Positions 40,840 to 47,869 of a stretch of 64,000 nucleotides of DNA are shown here, in pieces. The DNA comes from Pseudogracilibacillus sp. (GTDB taxonomy: Bacteria; Bacillota; Bacilli; Bacillales; Amphibacillaceae): contig JAPFDT010000012.1 in the NCBI GenBank assembly GCA_026169815.1, positions 1-64,000 of the forward strand, in the 5' to 3' direction. Numbering within the stretch: position 1 is the stretch's first letter; each line of letters starts with the position of its first letter. The notes below the pieces were generated by a model. That model worked only from the letters and a program-made list of their open reading frames with translations, made no database searches and was not told where the DNA came from. The position numbers and the translations under genes were made by a program.

Positions 40840-43367
40840 TAAGCCACCTCCTTCAAGTGATTAACTTCTTGAGATAGTTCTTGCATTGCTTTAGCTAGGT
40901 AGTTCAGATACGTGTAAATATCTACGCTATCACCATCTGCAAGCAGTACTGAAGGTGCATCTTCTACAATTATCCCTACTTGCCATCTGTCTAAAGCAGT
41001 TGTTTTACCCCCAGTTAAACGTTTATACTCCTTAATTTCTAAAGAGTTTATTATCTCCAGGGCATTATCTTCCAGGGCTTTAATATTTCTTTTCTGACTT
41101 CTACTACTGGAGTTAGTGAAACCTGCTGCGTGTATGGTATAGAAATTATCGTTCGCATCTGCTACCCGTACACTTGCACCATTCGGATTAATGTAGATAC
41201 GTCCTCCGTTAGACTCTAAAGCAAGCCTTGCACCAGAGAATATAGTTAAGCCTCGTGAAGAGTGGTACTTAGTAGAGTGGAACTCAATCGCTCCAGAAGC
41301 TACACTTCCATGTTCATCTCCACTACCGTCTGCGAATGTTGAAATTCCCCAATCGTTAAAATATAAGGACCATTCTTGAGTATCATTTCTTGCTCTAATC
41401 TGGCCATCTTCTATCATGACTCGTACGGTGTTTATTTTGTTATAATCCCACCAGTGCCTTCTGTGCCTTCCTTTGTTCTCAAAGAAATTTCCATCTATCT
41501 TAGTGTAGTTGTTGCCACTTCCTCCTTGGACTTTAATTTTATCCGTATCAAGAGTTCCAGTTACAATCTGACTTGCTACAACTACCCCAGTGTAGACTCC
41601 ATCTCCGTTAATATAAGTACCTTGACCATTCCATTTAGCGGCTGAAGCAAGCTGGGAATCTGTTAGCTTTCCTTTTAACTTATCTGTATTTAACGTACCG
41701 TCATTATTGAAATATCCAGCTTTATCCCATTCATCTTTATTGTTATCTACTGTATTTTTAGTAGTGTTCCAATCTCCAGAACTCGCTATCTGGTTATCTG
41801 AAAGCCCTCCATCAATCTGAATAGCTCCCCCTCTAATGTATAGCCCTCTGTAATCTAAACGGGCATAAGCATTAGAGTTTGAAGTGCTTGCTGTTATGCC
41901 GTTATTGTTTAAAGAGATGCTTGTAGGAAGTGCAGCAGTTAGTCTTAGGTTCTCTCGTAAAGTGGAGTCTTTGCCGTCTGCATATCCTTTAGAATTACTT
42001 TCAGCTTCATCTGCTTTATCCTGGGCTCCGTCTGGAGTTTCTTTAGTGCTAGGGTCAAAGTTATCATCAAAAGCCGTCTCTTCCCCTATCTGGATGTTGT
42101 TAGCTTTAAGCCTACCAATTGCACCAGCAGAAAGAACAAAACCATCTGCCGTAATCGCTTCTGTAAAGTCCTGGCCACCGTTTTTACTAATCCCTAAACC
42201 TTTAGAGTTGTAAACAGTCATTCTGTTAGGATCGTCTTTCTCCCTGGCTATAATCCCATTATCAAAAATCAGTTCTGTTTGAGCAGATTGTAAAGCTTCA
42301 GTAGCAATCCTTACCGCTTCATCTAATACGCTGTACTTAATAACTCCATCATCATCTACAATTTCTTTAAGCTGCTTTTGCGTTTCATCAAACATAGTTC
42401 CTGCTAACGTCTTTTTATAGTTAGCTAGAGTTACTACTGTTTTAAAAACGTTTAAATCTTTGTCGAATACTTCCTCAATTTCTAGTATTCTTGTTTCGAT
42501 TTCCAGGTCATTCATAGGCTCGTAAATAACAAAAACACTGTCACCCTCATTAGGTACAGTGTACGGATAGCCAGCAGCTCTTAGTTCAGCAAAATCAATC
42601 TGAAGAGAGAACTCTGGAACGTCTTGAAGCCTATCTTTCATTTCCTCCAGTAAAGCCTCATTGCTTTTAAATCGTTCATCTAATACTGTTGGAGCATCTA
42701 GCTCTCCGAAAATATCAGCATTATCTGAACGGTAGTACTCTTCAATGCCTAGCTCTGGATCTCCTTTACCTCTAATCACGGTAGCTAGGTTAGTAGTATC
42801 TACGTCTATATTTATGGTTTTAATATTATGGCCATAACGGAATTGAAAATCTGATTTGCTCCCTATTTGCTTTCTAAACCTTGCTTGATTGCCTACCAGC
42901 TCAAACTCTGCTTTGAAGCGGTCTATTCCTTTAGAGAGTAAAGCTAGGCGGTTATCATTCCCTAAGTTTTCAAAGGAACGTGCAGCAAACGAATCAATTA
43001 AAACAACTTCAATTCCCGTACCTTCAAAAACCATCTCTTCCATATACCGCTTAAAAGTTATGGATCCATCATGAATTTTATCTTGATGTTTATTGATAAG
43101 GTCCACGTAAAACTTATGAATGGCATCCCCCCGTTTAATGGATGTTTTCCCTAGAGATTTCTCATTCAGCTTCTTAACTACATACGGCTCATCTTCAAAG
43201 TAAACTATGGACTCTTCTTCAAATAAATGATAAGAATGTTTATTTGCCTTGTTCGGCATAACGGTTAAAGAGATAACTTTCTCCCCGTTAATTTTACGGT
43301 TGCGGGATAAATGCTGAAGGCCTACAAGACCTTCTTCCTCTCCTTGCAAGTTACGGACTGACAGCAT
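40839..43367 (-). CDS. Tail endopeptidase/Tal-like protein with C-terminal S74-type chaperone
   Basis: 842 residues. The first ~380 match the prophage tail endopeptidase (Tal) family that forms the tail tip (MLSVRNLQGEEEG, DLEIETRILEIEEVFD). A repetitive, beta-rich shaft follows with Asn/Gly-rich motifs (ITASTSNSNAYARLDY, SDNQIASSGDWN). The last ~75 residues resemble an intramolecular chaperone of the peptidase S74 type, with a Ser/Lys motif (SSSRSQKRNIKALED) and a helical end. S74 domains trimerise the fibre and then cut themselves off. A strong GGAGGTGATTTGA precedes the ATG. Tal normally follows Dit directly; here it lies after the DGR block. Confidence 0.86.
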   Translation of the reverse strand: MLSVRNLQGEEEGLVGLQHLSRNRKINGEKVISLTVMPNKANKHSYHLFEEESIVYFEDEPYVVKKLNEKSLGKTSIKRGDAIHKFYVDLINKHQDKIHDGSITFKRYMEEMVFEGTGIEVVLIDSFAARSFENLGNDNRLALLSKGIDRFKAEFELVGNQARFRKQIGSKSDFQFRYGHNIKTINIDVDTTNLATVIRGKGDPELGIEEYYRSDNADIFGELDAPTVLDERFKSNEALLEEMKDRLQDVPEFSLQIDFAELRAAGYPYTVPNEGDSVFVIYEPMNDLEIETRILEIEEVFDKDLNVFKTVVTLANYKKTLAGTMFDETQKQLKEIVDDDGVIKYSVLDEAVRIATEALQSAQTELIFDNGIIAREKDDPNRMTVYNSKGLGISKNGGQDFTEAITADGFVLSAGAIGRLKANNIQIGEETAFDDNFDPSTKETPDGAQDKADEAESNSKGYADGKDSTLRENLRLTAALPTSISLNNNGITASTSNSNAYARLDYRGLYIRGGAIQIDGGLSDNQIASSGDWNTTKNTVDNNKDEWDKAGYFNNDGTLNTDKLKGKLTDSQLASAAKWNGQGTYINGDGVYTGVVVASQIVTGTLDTDKIKVQGGSGNNYTKIDGNFFENKGRHRRHWWDYNKINTVRVMIEDGQIRARNDTQEWSLYFNDWGISTFADGSGDEHGSVASGAIEFHSTKYHSSRGLTIFSGARLALESNGGRIYINPNGASVRVADANDNFYTIHAAGFTNSSSRSQKRNIKALEDNALEIINSLEIKEYKRLTGGKTTALDRWQVGIIVEDAPSVLLADGDSVDIYTYLNYLAKAMQELSQEVNHLKEVA

Positions 43368-43406
43368 TCAAATCACCTCCAGTTCTTGCCATAAACTCCA
43401 GCCCGT

Positions 43407-43550
43407 TTATTCGTAAGACTCTCCCGTTATTTCTTCATACTCTTCAGCGGTAATAGCTCCCAGGTCTACATATTGCTGCAATTGGTCTTTTCTGCACCAG
43501 TTTTTATTGTACCTATACTTTAAGTCCTCAAACATGCTGCTTTTACTCAT
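43407..43550 (-). CDS. XkdX family small tail protein
   Basis: 47 residues (MSKSSMFEDLKYRYNKNWC...). The W-C-R-K-QL-YV-LGAITAEEYEEITGESYE pattern is that of XkdX, a small protein found at the end of tail gene clusters in PBSX-like elements, usually right after XkdW, as here. It overlaps the preceding gene by eight bases. Function in the tail is unknown. Confidence 0.88.
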   Translation of the reverse strand: MSKSSMFEDLKYRYNKNWCRKDQLQQYVDLGAITAEEYEEITGESYE

Positions 43551-43989
43551 TATCGTTTCCCTCCAGTAACATAAATTTAAGTTCAAAGTCTGTTATCTTC
43601 TGGCCGTGCCTCATGCTTTCCAGTTCTGTTTCTGTTATCGTTTGTCCTTGTCTGGAGTTTTCTTTCTCCAGCTGAAGCAATCGGAGTGGATGGTTTTTCA
43701 ATCGTTCCTTTTCATCCTCTAGCTCATCTGGAAACGTACCATCAAGCACATACTGAGCAACGTATGACTCAAAGCCTTCCTTAACGTTTTTAACTTCTTC
43801 TAGCCTGGCTTTCTGTTCATCTGTAAAAGATGTCTCTTCAAACTCTAGTATTTCTGTATGCTCCCACTTAGCAGCAAAATCAGTCCACCACTGTTTATCA
43901 TGTGTATATTGCTCTAGGACTTCTCCACGTTGCTTATATTTAACTTTATAGGGAGCTAAAACCCATTCACCATTCTCAAGATATAGCAT
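43543..43989 (-). CDS. XkdW-like tail protein
   Basis: 148 residues, mostly helical and acidic. Contains TDEQKARLEEVKNV and a region with ETELESMRHGQKITDFELKFMLL, as in XkdW-like proteins that accompany XkdX. It overlaps the 3' end of the reverse transcriptase gene by 14 bases, which places it in the same transcript as the DGR and suggests the DGR is a settled part of this tail module. Confidence 0.7.
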   Translation of the reverse strand: MLYLENGEWVLAPYKVKYKQRGEVLEQYTHDKQWWTDFAAKWEHTEILEFEETSFTDEQKARLEEVKNVKEGFESYVAQYVLDGTFPDELEDEKERLKNHPLRLLQLEKENSRQGQTITETELESMRHGQKITDFELKFMLLEGNDNE

Positions 43990-45085
43990 CCAGGTTGTCC
44001 TCCTTTACTATTTTAGATATATCTACTTTTAAAACACCTCTATGATCTACATAGATATAATCATTCCTGCTTATTAACCTTTGTGTGAAATTATGGCTGC
44101 AGCCATATCTTGCATGGCCGTTCCAGCTATTTAGAATCTGTTCTACTTTACCGCTTGAAATACGACCTTCAGCAAGGGTAGTTCTTAACCTCTTAGCTTT
44201 TCGTTTAATTTTCTTCTTTGAATCGTTTCTGAGTAATCTATGCGTTTTGTAAATCTTAAAACCATATGCATTTACTCCCTGTTCCAGAGGAAATATTCTA
44301 GTTTTCTTTACACTAATGTCCAGGTCTAATTCATCTTTTAAGAACTGAATCATATTGTTTAGTATTGATATAGCTTCAGACTTGTTAGGAACAATCGCTA
44401 TTACATCATCTGCATATCTTACGTAATATTTAACCCGTAACACTCTTTTACAGTATTGGTCGAAGCGGTCCATATAAACATTAGTGAAAAGCTGACTCAG
44501 TGTATTTCCTAAAGGAAGGCCTAGCGGATCTATTAAATCTGCACTATCAATAATCTTGTTTACTAGGTTTAGAGTCTCCTGGCATTTAACCTTTTTAGGA
44601 ATAATACCTTTTAATATTTCACGGTTAATAGTGTAGAAAAATTTTCTAATATCTAGCTTGATAATGAAAGTATCTTCTCCATACTGCCAGGCTGCTTTCC
44701 TCATGAAATAGCTCACTCTTTCAACTGCTTTATGTGTGCCTTTATTGTCCAGGCAGGCATAAGAATCATGAATAAAGGAAGGTTGATATACTTCTTTTAA
44801 GACTCTATCTATGGCCAGCTGAGCAATCTTATCTTTATGATAAGGTGCATCTATAATACGCTCTTTAGGCTCATAAACTTTAAACCTTTTATAGCCTTCA
44901 AATTCATAAGTTCCGTTTTTCATACTGTCTATTAGTTTCATTAAATTGTATGTTTCGTTCCTGGAGAAATGGAGGGCATCAGTTCCATATTTATTAACAC
45001 CTTTGAGGCTCTTTTTATATGCCCATTCAATATTCTCCCAAGCTATGATTTTTTCAAATAAGTTATCATGTATAATTTTCGACAA
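43976..45085 (-). CDS. DGR reverse transcriptase
   Basis: 369 residues, group II intron-like fold. Motif 3-like LDIRKFF at 134-140 carries the first catalytic Asp; PLGNTLSQLFTN (181-192) is the motif 4 form with SQ in place of the QG of ordinary reverse transcriptases, a DGR hallmark; YADD at 214-217 is the catalytic pair. A thumb-like basic region follows. There is no maturase, RNase H or endonuclease domain. The start is TTG at 45085 with AAAGGA about nine bases upstream. It lies 158 bases past TR. It makes cDNA from TR RNA with adenine-specific errors (family knowledge). Confidence 0.95.
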   Translation of the reverse strand: MSKIIHDNLFEKIIAWENIEWAYKKSLKGVNKYGTDALHFSRNETYNLMKLIDSMKNGTYEFEGYKRFKVYEPKERIIDAPYHKDKIAQLAIDRVLKEVYQPSFIHDSYACLDNKGTHKAVERVSYFMRKAAWQYGEDTFIIKLDIRKFFYTINREILKGIIPKKVKCQETLNLVNKIIDSADLIDPLGLPLGNTLSQLFTNVYMDRFDQYCKRVLRVKYYVRYADDVIAIVPNKSEAISILNNMIQFLKDELDLDISVKKTRIFPLEQGVNAYGFKIYKTHRLLRNDSKKKIKRKAKRLRTTLAEGRISSGKVEQILNSWNGHARYGCSHNFTQRLISRNDYIYVDHRGVLKVDISKIVKEDNLDAIS

Positions 45086-45243
45086 GATCGGTTTTCCTTT
45101 CAGTACTAAGCGACAAGCCTTTATTTATGTGTTTACAGTTTGCACTATTCATTCAGTGCTACTGAAAGGATTATACTCTCTTGAACTTTGTTCAAACCGT
45201 GTTATTAAAGCCATGACCTTAATAATCTAATAGTTAGTTCAAA

Positions 45244-45329
45244 ACAGGCCGCCACCCTCTATTCGTATTCGTATTGCTGGAATGATTAGCATTCAGGTTA
45301 GAAGCTCCATTGTTGCCTCGATTGACACG
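45244..45329 (-). repeat. DGR template repeat (TR)
   Basis: 86 bp, ungapped match to the variable repeat at 45815-45900. In the coding frame of the target gene it reads mostly Asn (AAT/AAC) at nine positions where VR has Leu, Tyr, Ile, Phe, Ile, His, Ser, Thr and Ile. The 14 mismatches lie at adenines of the sense TR except one (45300). It lies between avd and the reverse transcriptase. Confidence 0.96.
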
Positions 45330-45370
45330 ACAGGCTGACCGTTATACAGTTTAATCCTTAAAAACTTATG

Positions 45371-45721
45371 TTACTTCTTTCTATTAACTGATCTAATGTA
45401 GCCAGATAATAGCTTGTTAATTAGAGTAAGTTCAAGGTCTGTTTCCCTAAAGAACCCTTTACTTATATACTTTCTCTGATTAGACAGCTTTACTAATACT
45501 TTTAATATCTGTAAATGGCCGTCTGCTTCTTGCAAGTAGGTTAAACGTTTTGATTTAACACTATTTCCTAAAGAGATGTACTTCAGTAATTCAAAGAAGT
45601 TCTCTTTGATAGATTGACATAAACTAAATTTTTCAGACTTAGGGAAGTTTTTTAGTCGTGGATAGAACCTATATAAAAGCTCTTCAGTACGTCTGTAAAC
45701 TTCCAGATTATTAACTGACAA
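45371..45721 (-). CDS. avd: Avd-like accessory variability determinant
   Basis: 116 residues, helical, basic, of the four-helix-bundle family related to 23S rRNA intervening-sequence proteins. In BPP-1 Avd forms a pentamer that binds the reverse transcriptase and template RNA and is required for priming. Its location between the target gene and TR matches. Translation probably starts at TTG 45721 (AAAGGTG eight bases upstream); no in-frame ATG precedes the conserved start. Symbol by analogy. Confidence 0.88.
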   Translation of the reverse strand: MSVNNLEVYRRTEELLYRFYPRLKNFPKSEKFSLCQSIKENFFELLKYISLGNSVKSKRLTYLQEADGHLQILKVLVKLSNQRKYISKGFFRETDLELTLINKLLSGYIRSVNRKK

Positions 45722-45771
45722 GACATCAACACCTTTCCCAGCTAGTGATACCCTCTCCTTCGTTCGGGCTA

Positions 45772-45787
45772 CCTCCCTAACGGGAGG
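45772..45787 (-). promoter_or_regulatory. DGR hairpin beyond the variable repeat
   Basis: CCTCCC, TAAC, GGAGG-type inverted repeat: a 6-bp G/C stem (45772-45777 with 45782-45787) and a four-base loop, 12 bases after the target gene's stop codon. In BPP-1 a hairpin/cruciform at this place raises retrohoming efficiency and target recognition. It could also slow transcription, but no U-tract follows. Confidence 0.7.
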
Positions 45788-45798
45788 GAGTGCAGCGG

Positions 45799-46674
45799 TT
45801 AGCGAAGTTCAAGGACAGGCCGCCACCCTCTAATCGTAGTCGTAGAGCTGGAACGATGAGCAATCAGGAACGAAGCTCCAATGTAGCCTCGAAGGACACG
45901 TCTCCTCAGTTCGTCATCATCTGAGTGAACTATGTCTATTGTTTCTTGACACCAGGAATATGAACCGTTCCCGTAATCTCTATGAGTCTGTAAGATTTCA
46001 TCTGTTAAACCAATTCCCCAGTCTGCTGTTGGTGCATCTGCATAATGGTTATATCGGAAACTGTTAGGAGCTTCTTCATGTAAAGGAAGCATAAGTTTGT
46101 TCCATTCGTTATTACTTCCAGCAGAACCTCGGTCATTATCATCATAGCTATCTGTTGGATCGTTCCCAGCTCCTTTAAAGAGCCTTACCGTGTACTCCAG
46201 TCCTTCAATTGTTACTTTAGCATTCTGACTAACTCTATCATCCTCAGAATAATAGTAGTCTGTTTCCAGCATATTCTGCTCTCCGTCTGAGATAGTAGAG
46301 CCAGTTCCATATACTGCACCTGCTTGATAGATGTGATCCCATGAAATAGATCTGCGAATTGTTTTTAATGGAGTAAATAATACTCGCCTTTTCCATGAAA
46401 ATTTAAGCCAGGGAGTGTTACTAAACTGTAAACTCCCTTGAGATATTCCCACTTCTGAAGCTAAAGAAGAACCGTTAAAATCTTTATCTCCAATCTTCCC
46501 AAACTCATGCGGCTGCACGAAGCCATAAAACCCTGCTTCTAAATCTCCTGCAATTAAAGACTTGCTTCCAGGAGAGCCCGTAAAATCATCTTGACCTCTG
46601 TCACTATTTGCTATTTTCATCTGAGTTATAATCTCGTCAAACTGTTCTGCAGATGGTAGTTTAATTTCTGCCAT
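45799..46674 (-). CDS. DGR variable protein, C-type-lectin-like receptor-binding tail protein
   Basis: 291 residues from the ATG at 46674, which has GAGGAGG nine bases upstream; the ATG 18 bases earlier overlaps that site and is unlikely. The N-terminal part (1-120, with GFYGFVQPHEF and WLKF) resembles tail-fibre-like target proteins. The C-terminal ~140 residues have the C-type lectin pattern of DGR targets: YRYNHYADAP-DWGIGL, YSWCQET, LRGYIGAS and a final RGWRPVLELR. Variable residues are exposed near the end. Likely the host-binding protein. It overlaps nothing but follows a short tail gene closely. Confidence 0.92.
   Translation of the reverse strand: MAEIKLPSAEQFDEIITQMKIANSDRGQDDFTGSPGSKSLIAGDLEAGFYGFVQPHEFGKIGDKDFNGSSLASEVGISQGSLQFSNTPWLKFSWKRRVLFTPLKTIRRSISWDHIYQAGAVYGTGSTISDGEQNMLETDYYYSEDDRVSQNAKVTIEGLEYTVRLFKGAGNDPTDSYDDNDRGSAGSNNEWNKLMLPLHEEAPNSFRYNHYADAPTADWGIGLTDEILQTHRDYGNGSYSWCQETIDIVHSDDDELRRRVLRGYIGASFLIAHRSSSTTTIRGWRPVLELR
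45815..45900 (-). repeat. DGR variable repeat (VR) and IMH
   Basis: The last part of the target gene, ending four codons before its stop. Mismatches to TR cluster in positions of AAY codons. The 17 bp at the gene-distal end (GGCGGCC-rich, encoding RGWRP) is identical in TR and VR and serves as the probable initiation of mutagenic homing region; the sequences diverge after it (CAGG AC/AA), as expected for IMH versus IMH*. Confidence 0.96.
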
Positions 46675-46678
46675 TAAA

Positions 46679-47035
46679 TTATGCCTCCTCATACATAAAT
46701 ATCATGTGGCCATCCTCTTGCTTGAGGCCCCAGTTATATGTTTTATTTGTATCTTCATCCCTAAAAGTATTTGTTGAAGCTATTGCACTATCTGCTGCAT
46801 CCTTTGCGTAATCTCCTTGATTTTTTGCATAGTTCCCTTGGTTCTTAGCATAATCTCCCTGGTTCCCTGCATACTTCCCTCGGTCGTTTGCATAGTCTGC
46901 TGCTTCCAGGGCATCTAATTGAGCCCCGTTTAATAGCTTTATGTCGTGTTCAATATCCTTTAAGTTCTGTTTCCACTGCTCCCTAAACTGTCTACCTAGT
47001 TTATTTCCTGGAGGAGTGTATGGGAATCTAGGCAT
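46679..47035 (-). CDS. Short repeat-bearing tail protein
   Basis: 118 residues. Start MPRFPYTPPGNKLGRQF is basic; residues 60-92 form a run of seven-residue repeats of the type YAKNQGD/N (five copies), giving a probable coiled-coil or triple-helix shaft; the end is a small globular piece (NWGLKQEDGHMIFMYEEA). Such proteins often join baseplate to fibre, here Dit to the variable protein. The protein is not a recognised family beyond that. Confidence 0.78.
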   Translation of the reverse strand: MPRFPYTPPGNKLGRQFREQWKQNLKDIEHDIKLLNGAQLDALEAADYANDRGKYAGNQGDYAKNQGNYAKNQGDYAKDAADSAIASTNTFRDEDTNKTYNWGLKQEDGHMIFMYEEA

Positions 47036-47047
47036 TAATCTCCCTCC

Positions 47048-47866
47048 TTAATTGTAGTAAAACCTAAACTTAAACTTGATACTTTCAATTTTACTTGCTC
47101 CTTTCACTTCAAAATCATTGAAGCCTGGAGCAATTCTTATTAGCTTTTTATTCGTATCTCTAAATACAGATAAGCTGTTCTTAGTACTACGGACTCCCTC
47201 CAGCTTTAAAGTATCGCTAGTAGAGAGCTTGCCGTTATATCTGTACGTATCTCCAGTAGTTTTATTGATGATTTCAATGTAGCTAGAAACAGAAGCTTTA
47301 ACTTCTATTTCTATCTCCATGTTAGGGTCTCGTGGATCTACTGTTTTATCTCCAGCATTGTATATCTCAAAAGCTGAAGAGTTGTGAACATACTCATTAT
47401 CTTCTCCCAATAAGCCCTGGCCTATCTGCCATAGCTCAGCATCAAATGTCTGAGGGTCTGTTGAATAGCCCACTGACTCAGCCATGCCTTTAAAGCAAAC
47501 AAGAGCTACTTCAAAATCTCCATATACAAACCTTTGTTCAATGCTGTAAGGGTCTTTTACTTTCACTAGCCAGCGTTTACCAGGGTTTCTTTTCTCAGAT
47601 ATATAAAAAGCTTCTTCACTTTGAAACAAGCTGAATATCTCATCTCTGAACATTCCGAAGTCTAAAGAATCAAAAGCAGTCATTCGGAATAAACAGGTTA
47701 TGTCTCTTGGTCCAGAAGATGAGCCCATATCTATCTCGCCCTGGCCACCTACTATCTTTTCAGAACTATGCTCTGGAGTAGGTGAGCTAACAATAAAATC
47801 TCTTGTACGAATCCCAGCTTCATCTAAATCTATTATTTCCCCGTCTAACTTATGGATGTACGTCAT
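47048..47866 (-). CDS. Distal tail protein (Dit), siphovirus tail family
   Basis: 272 residues of the phage tail family (Sipho_tail, PF05709 type). The N-terminal half forms the ring-making domain (SGPRDITCLFRMTA..FRDEIFSLFQSEEAFYISEKRNPGKRWLVKV), the C-terminal half a galectin-like domain. It hexamerises at the tail tip and carries the receptor-binding parts. It follows the tape measure gene by three bases, as usual. Confidence 0.9.
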   Translation of the reverse strand: MTYIHKLDGEIIDLDEAGIRTRDFIVSSPTPEHSSEKIVGGQGEIDMGSSSGPRDITCLFRMTAFDSLDFGMFRDEIFSLFQSEEAFYISEKRNPGKRWLVKVKDPYSIEQRFVYGDFEVALVCFKGMAESVGYSTDPQTFDAELWQIGQGLLGEDNEYVHNSSAFEIYNAGDKTVDPRDPNMEIEIEVKASVSSYIEIINKTTGDTYRYNGKLSTSDTLKLEGVRSTKNSLSVFRDTNKKLIRIAPGFNDFEVKGASKIESIKFKFRFYYN

Positions 47867-47869
47867 TAG

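Larger units (their letters stand above)
43976..46674 (-). mobile_element. Diversity-generating retroelement (DGR), complete cassette
   Basis: In transcription order it contains a target gene with 3' variable repeat, a hairpin, an Avd-like accessory gene, the template repeat and a reverse transcriptase of the DGR type. This is the layout of the Bordetella phage BPP-1 (mtd-VR, avd, TR, brt). All parts share one strand and TR and VR are directly repeated 571 bases apart. The expected action, mutagenic retrohoming, copies TR RNA with adenine errors into VR. Components look intact, so it may be active. Confidence 0.95.

Noticed and set aside
43976-45085. Group II intron or retron
   Set aside because: No maturase or endonuclease domain, no intron RNA ends and no retron msr/msd; the adjacent TR/VR pair and Avd-like gene fix it as a DGR.
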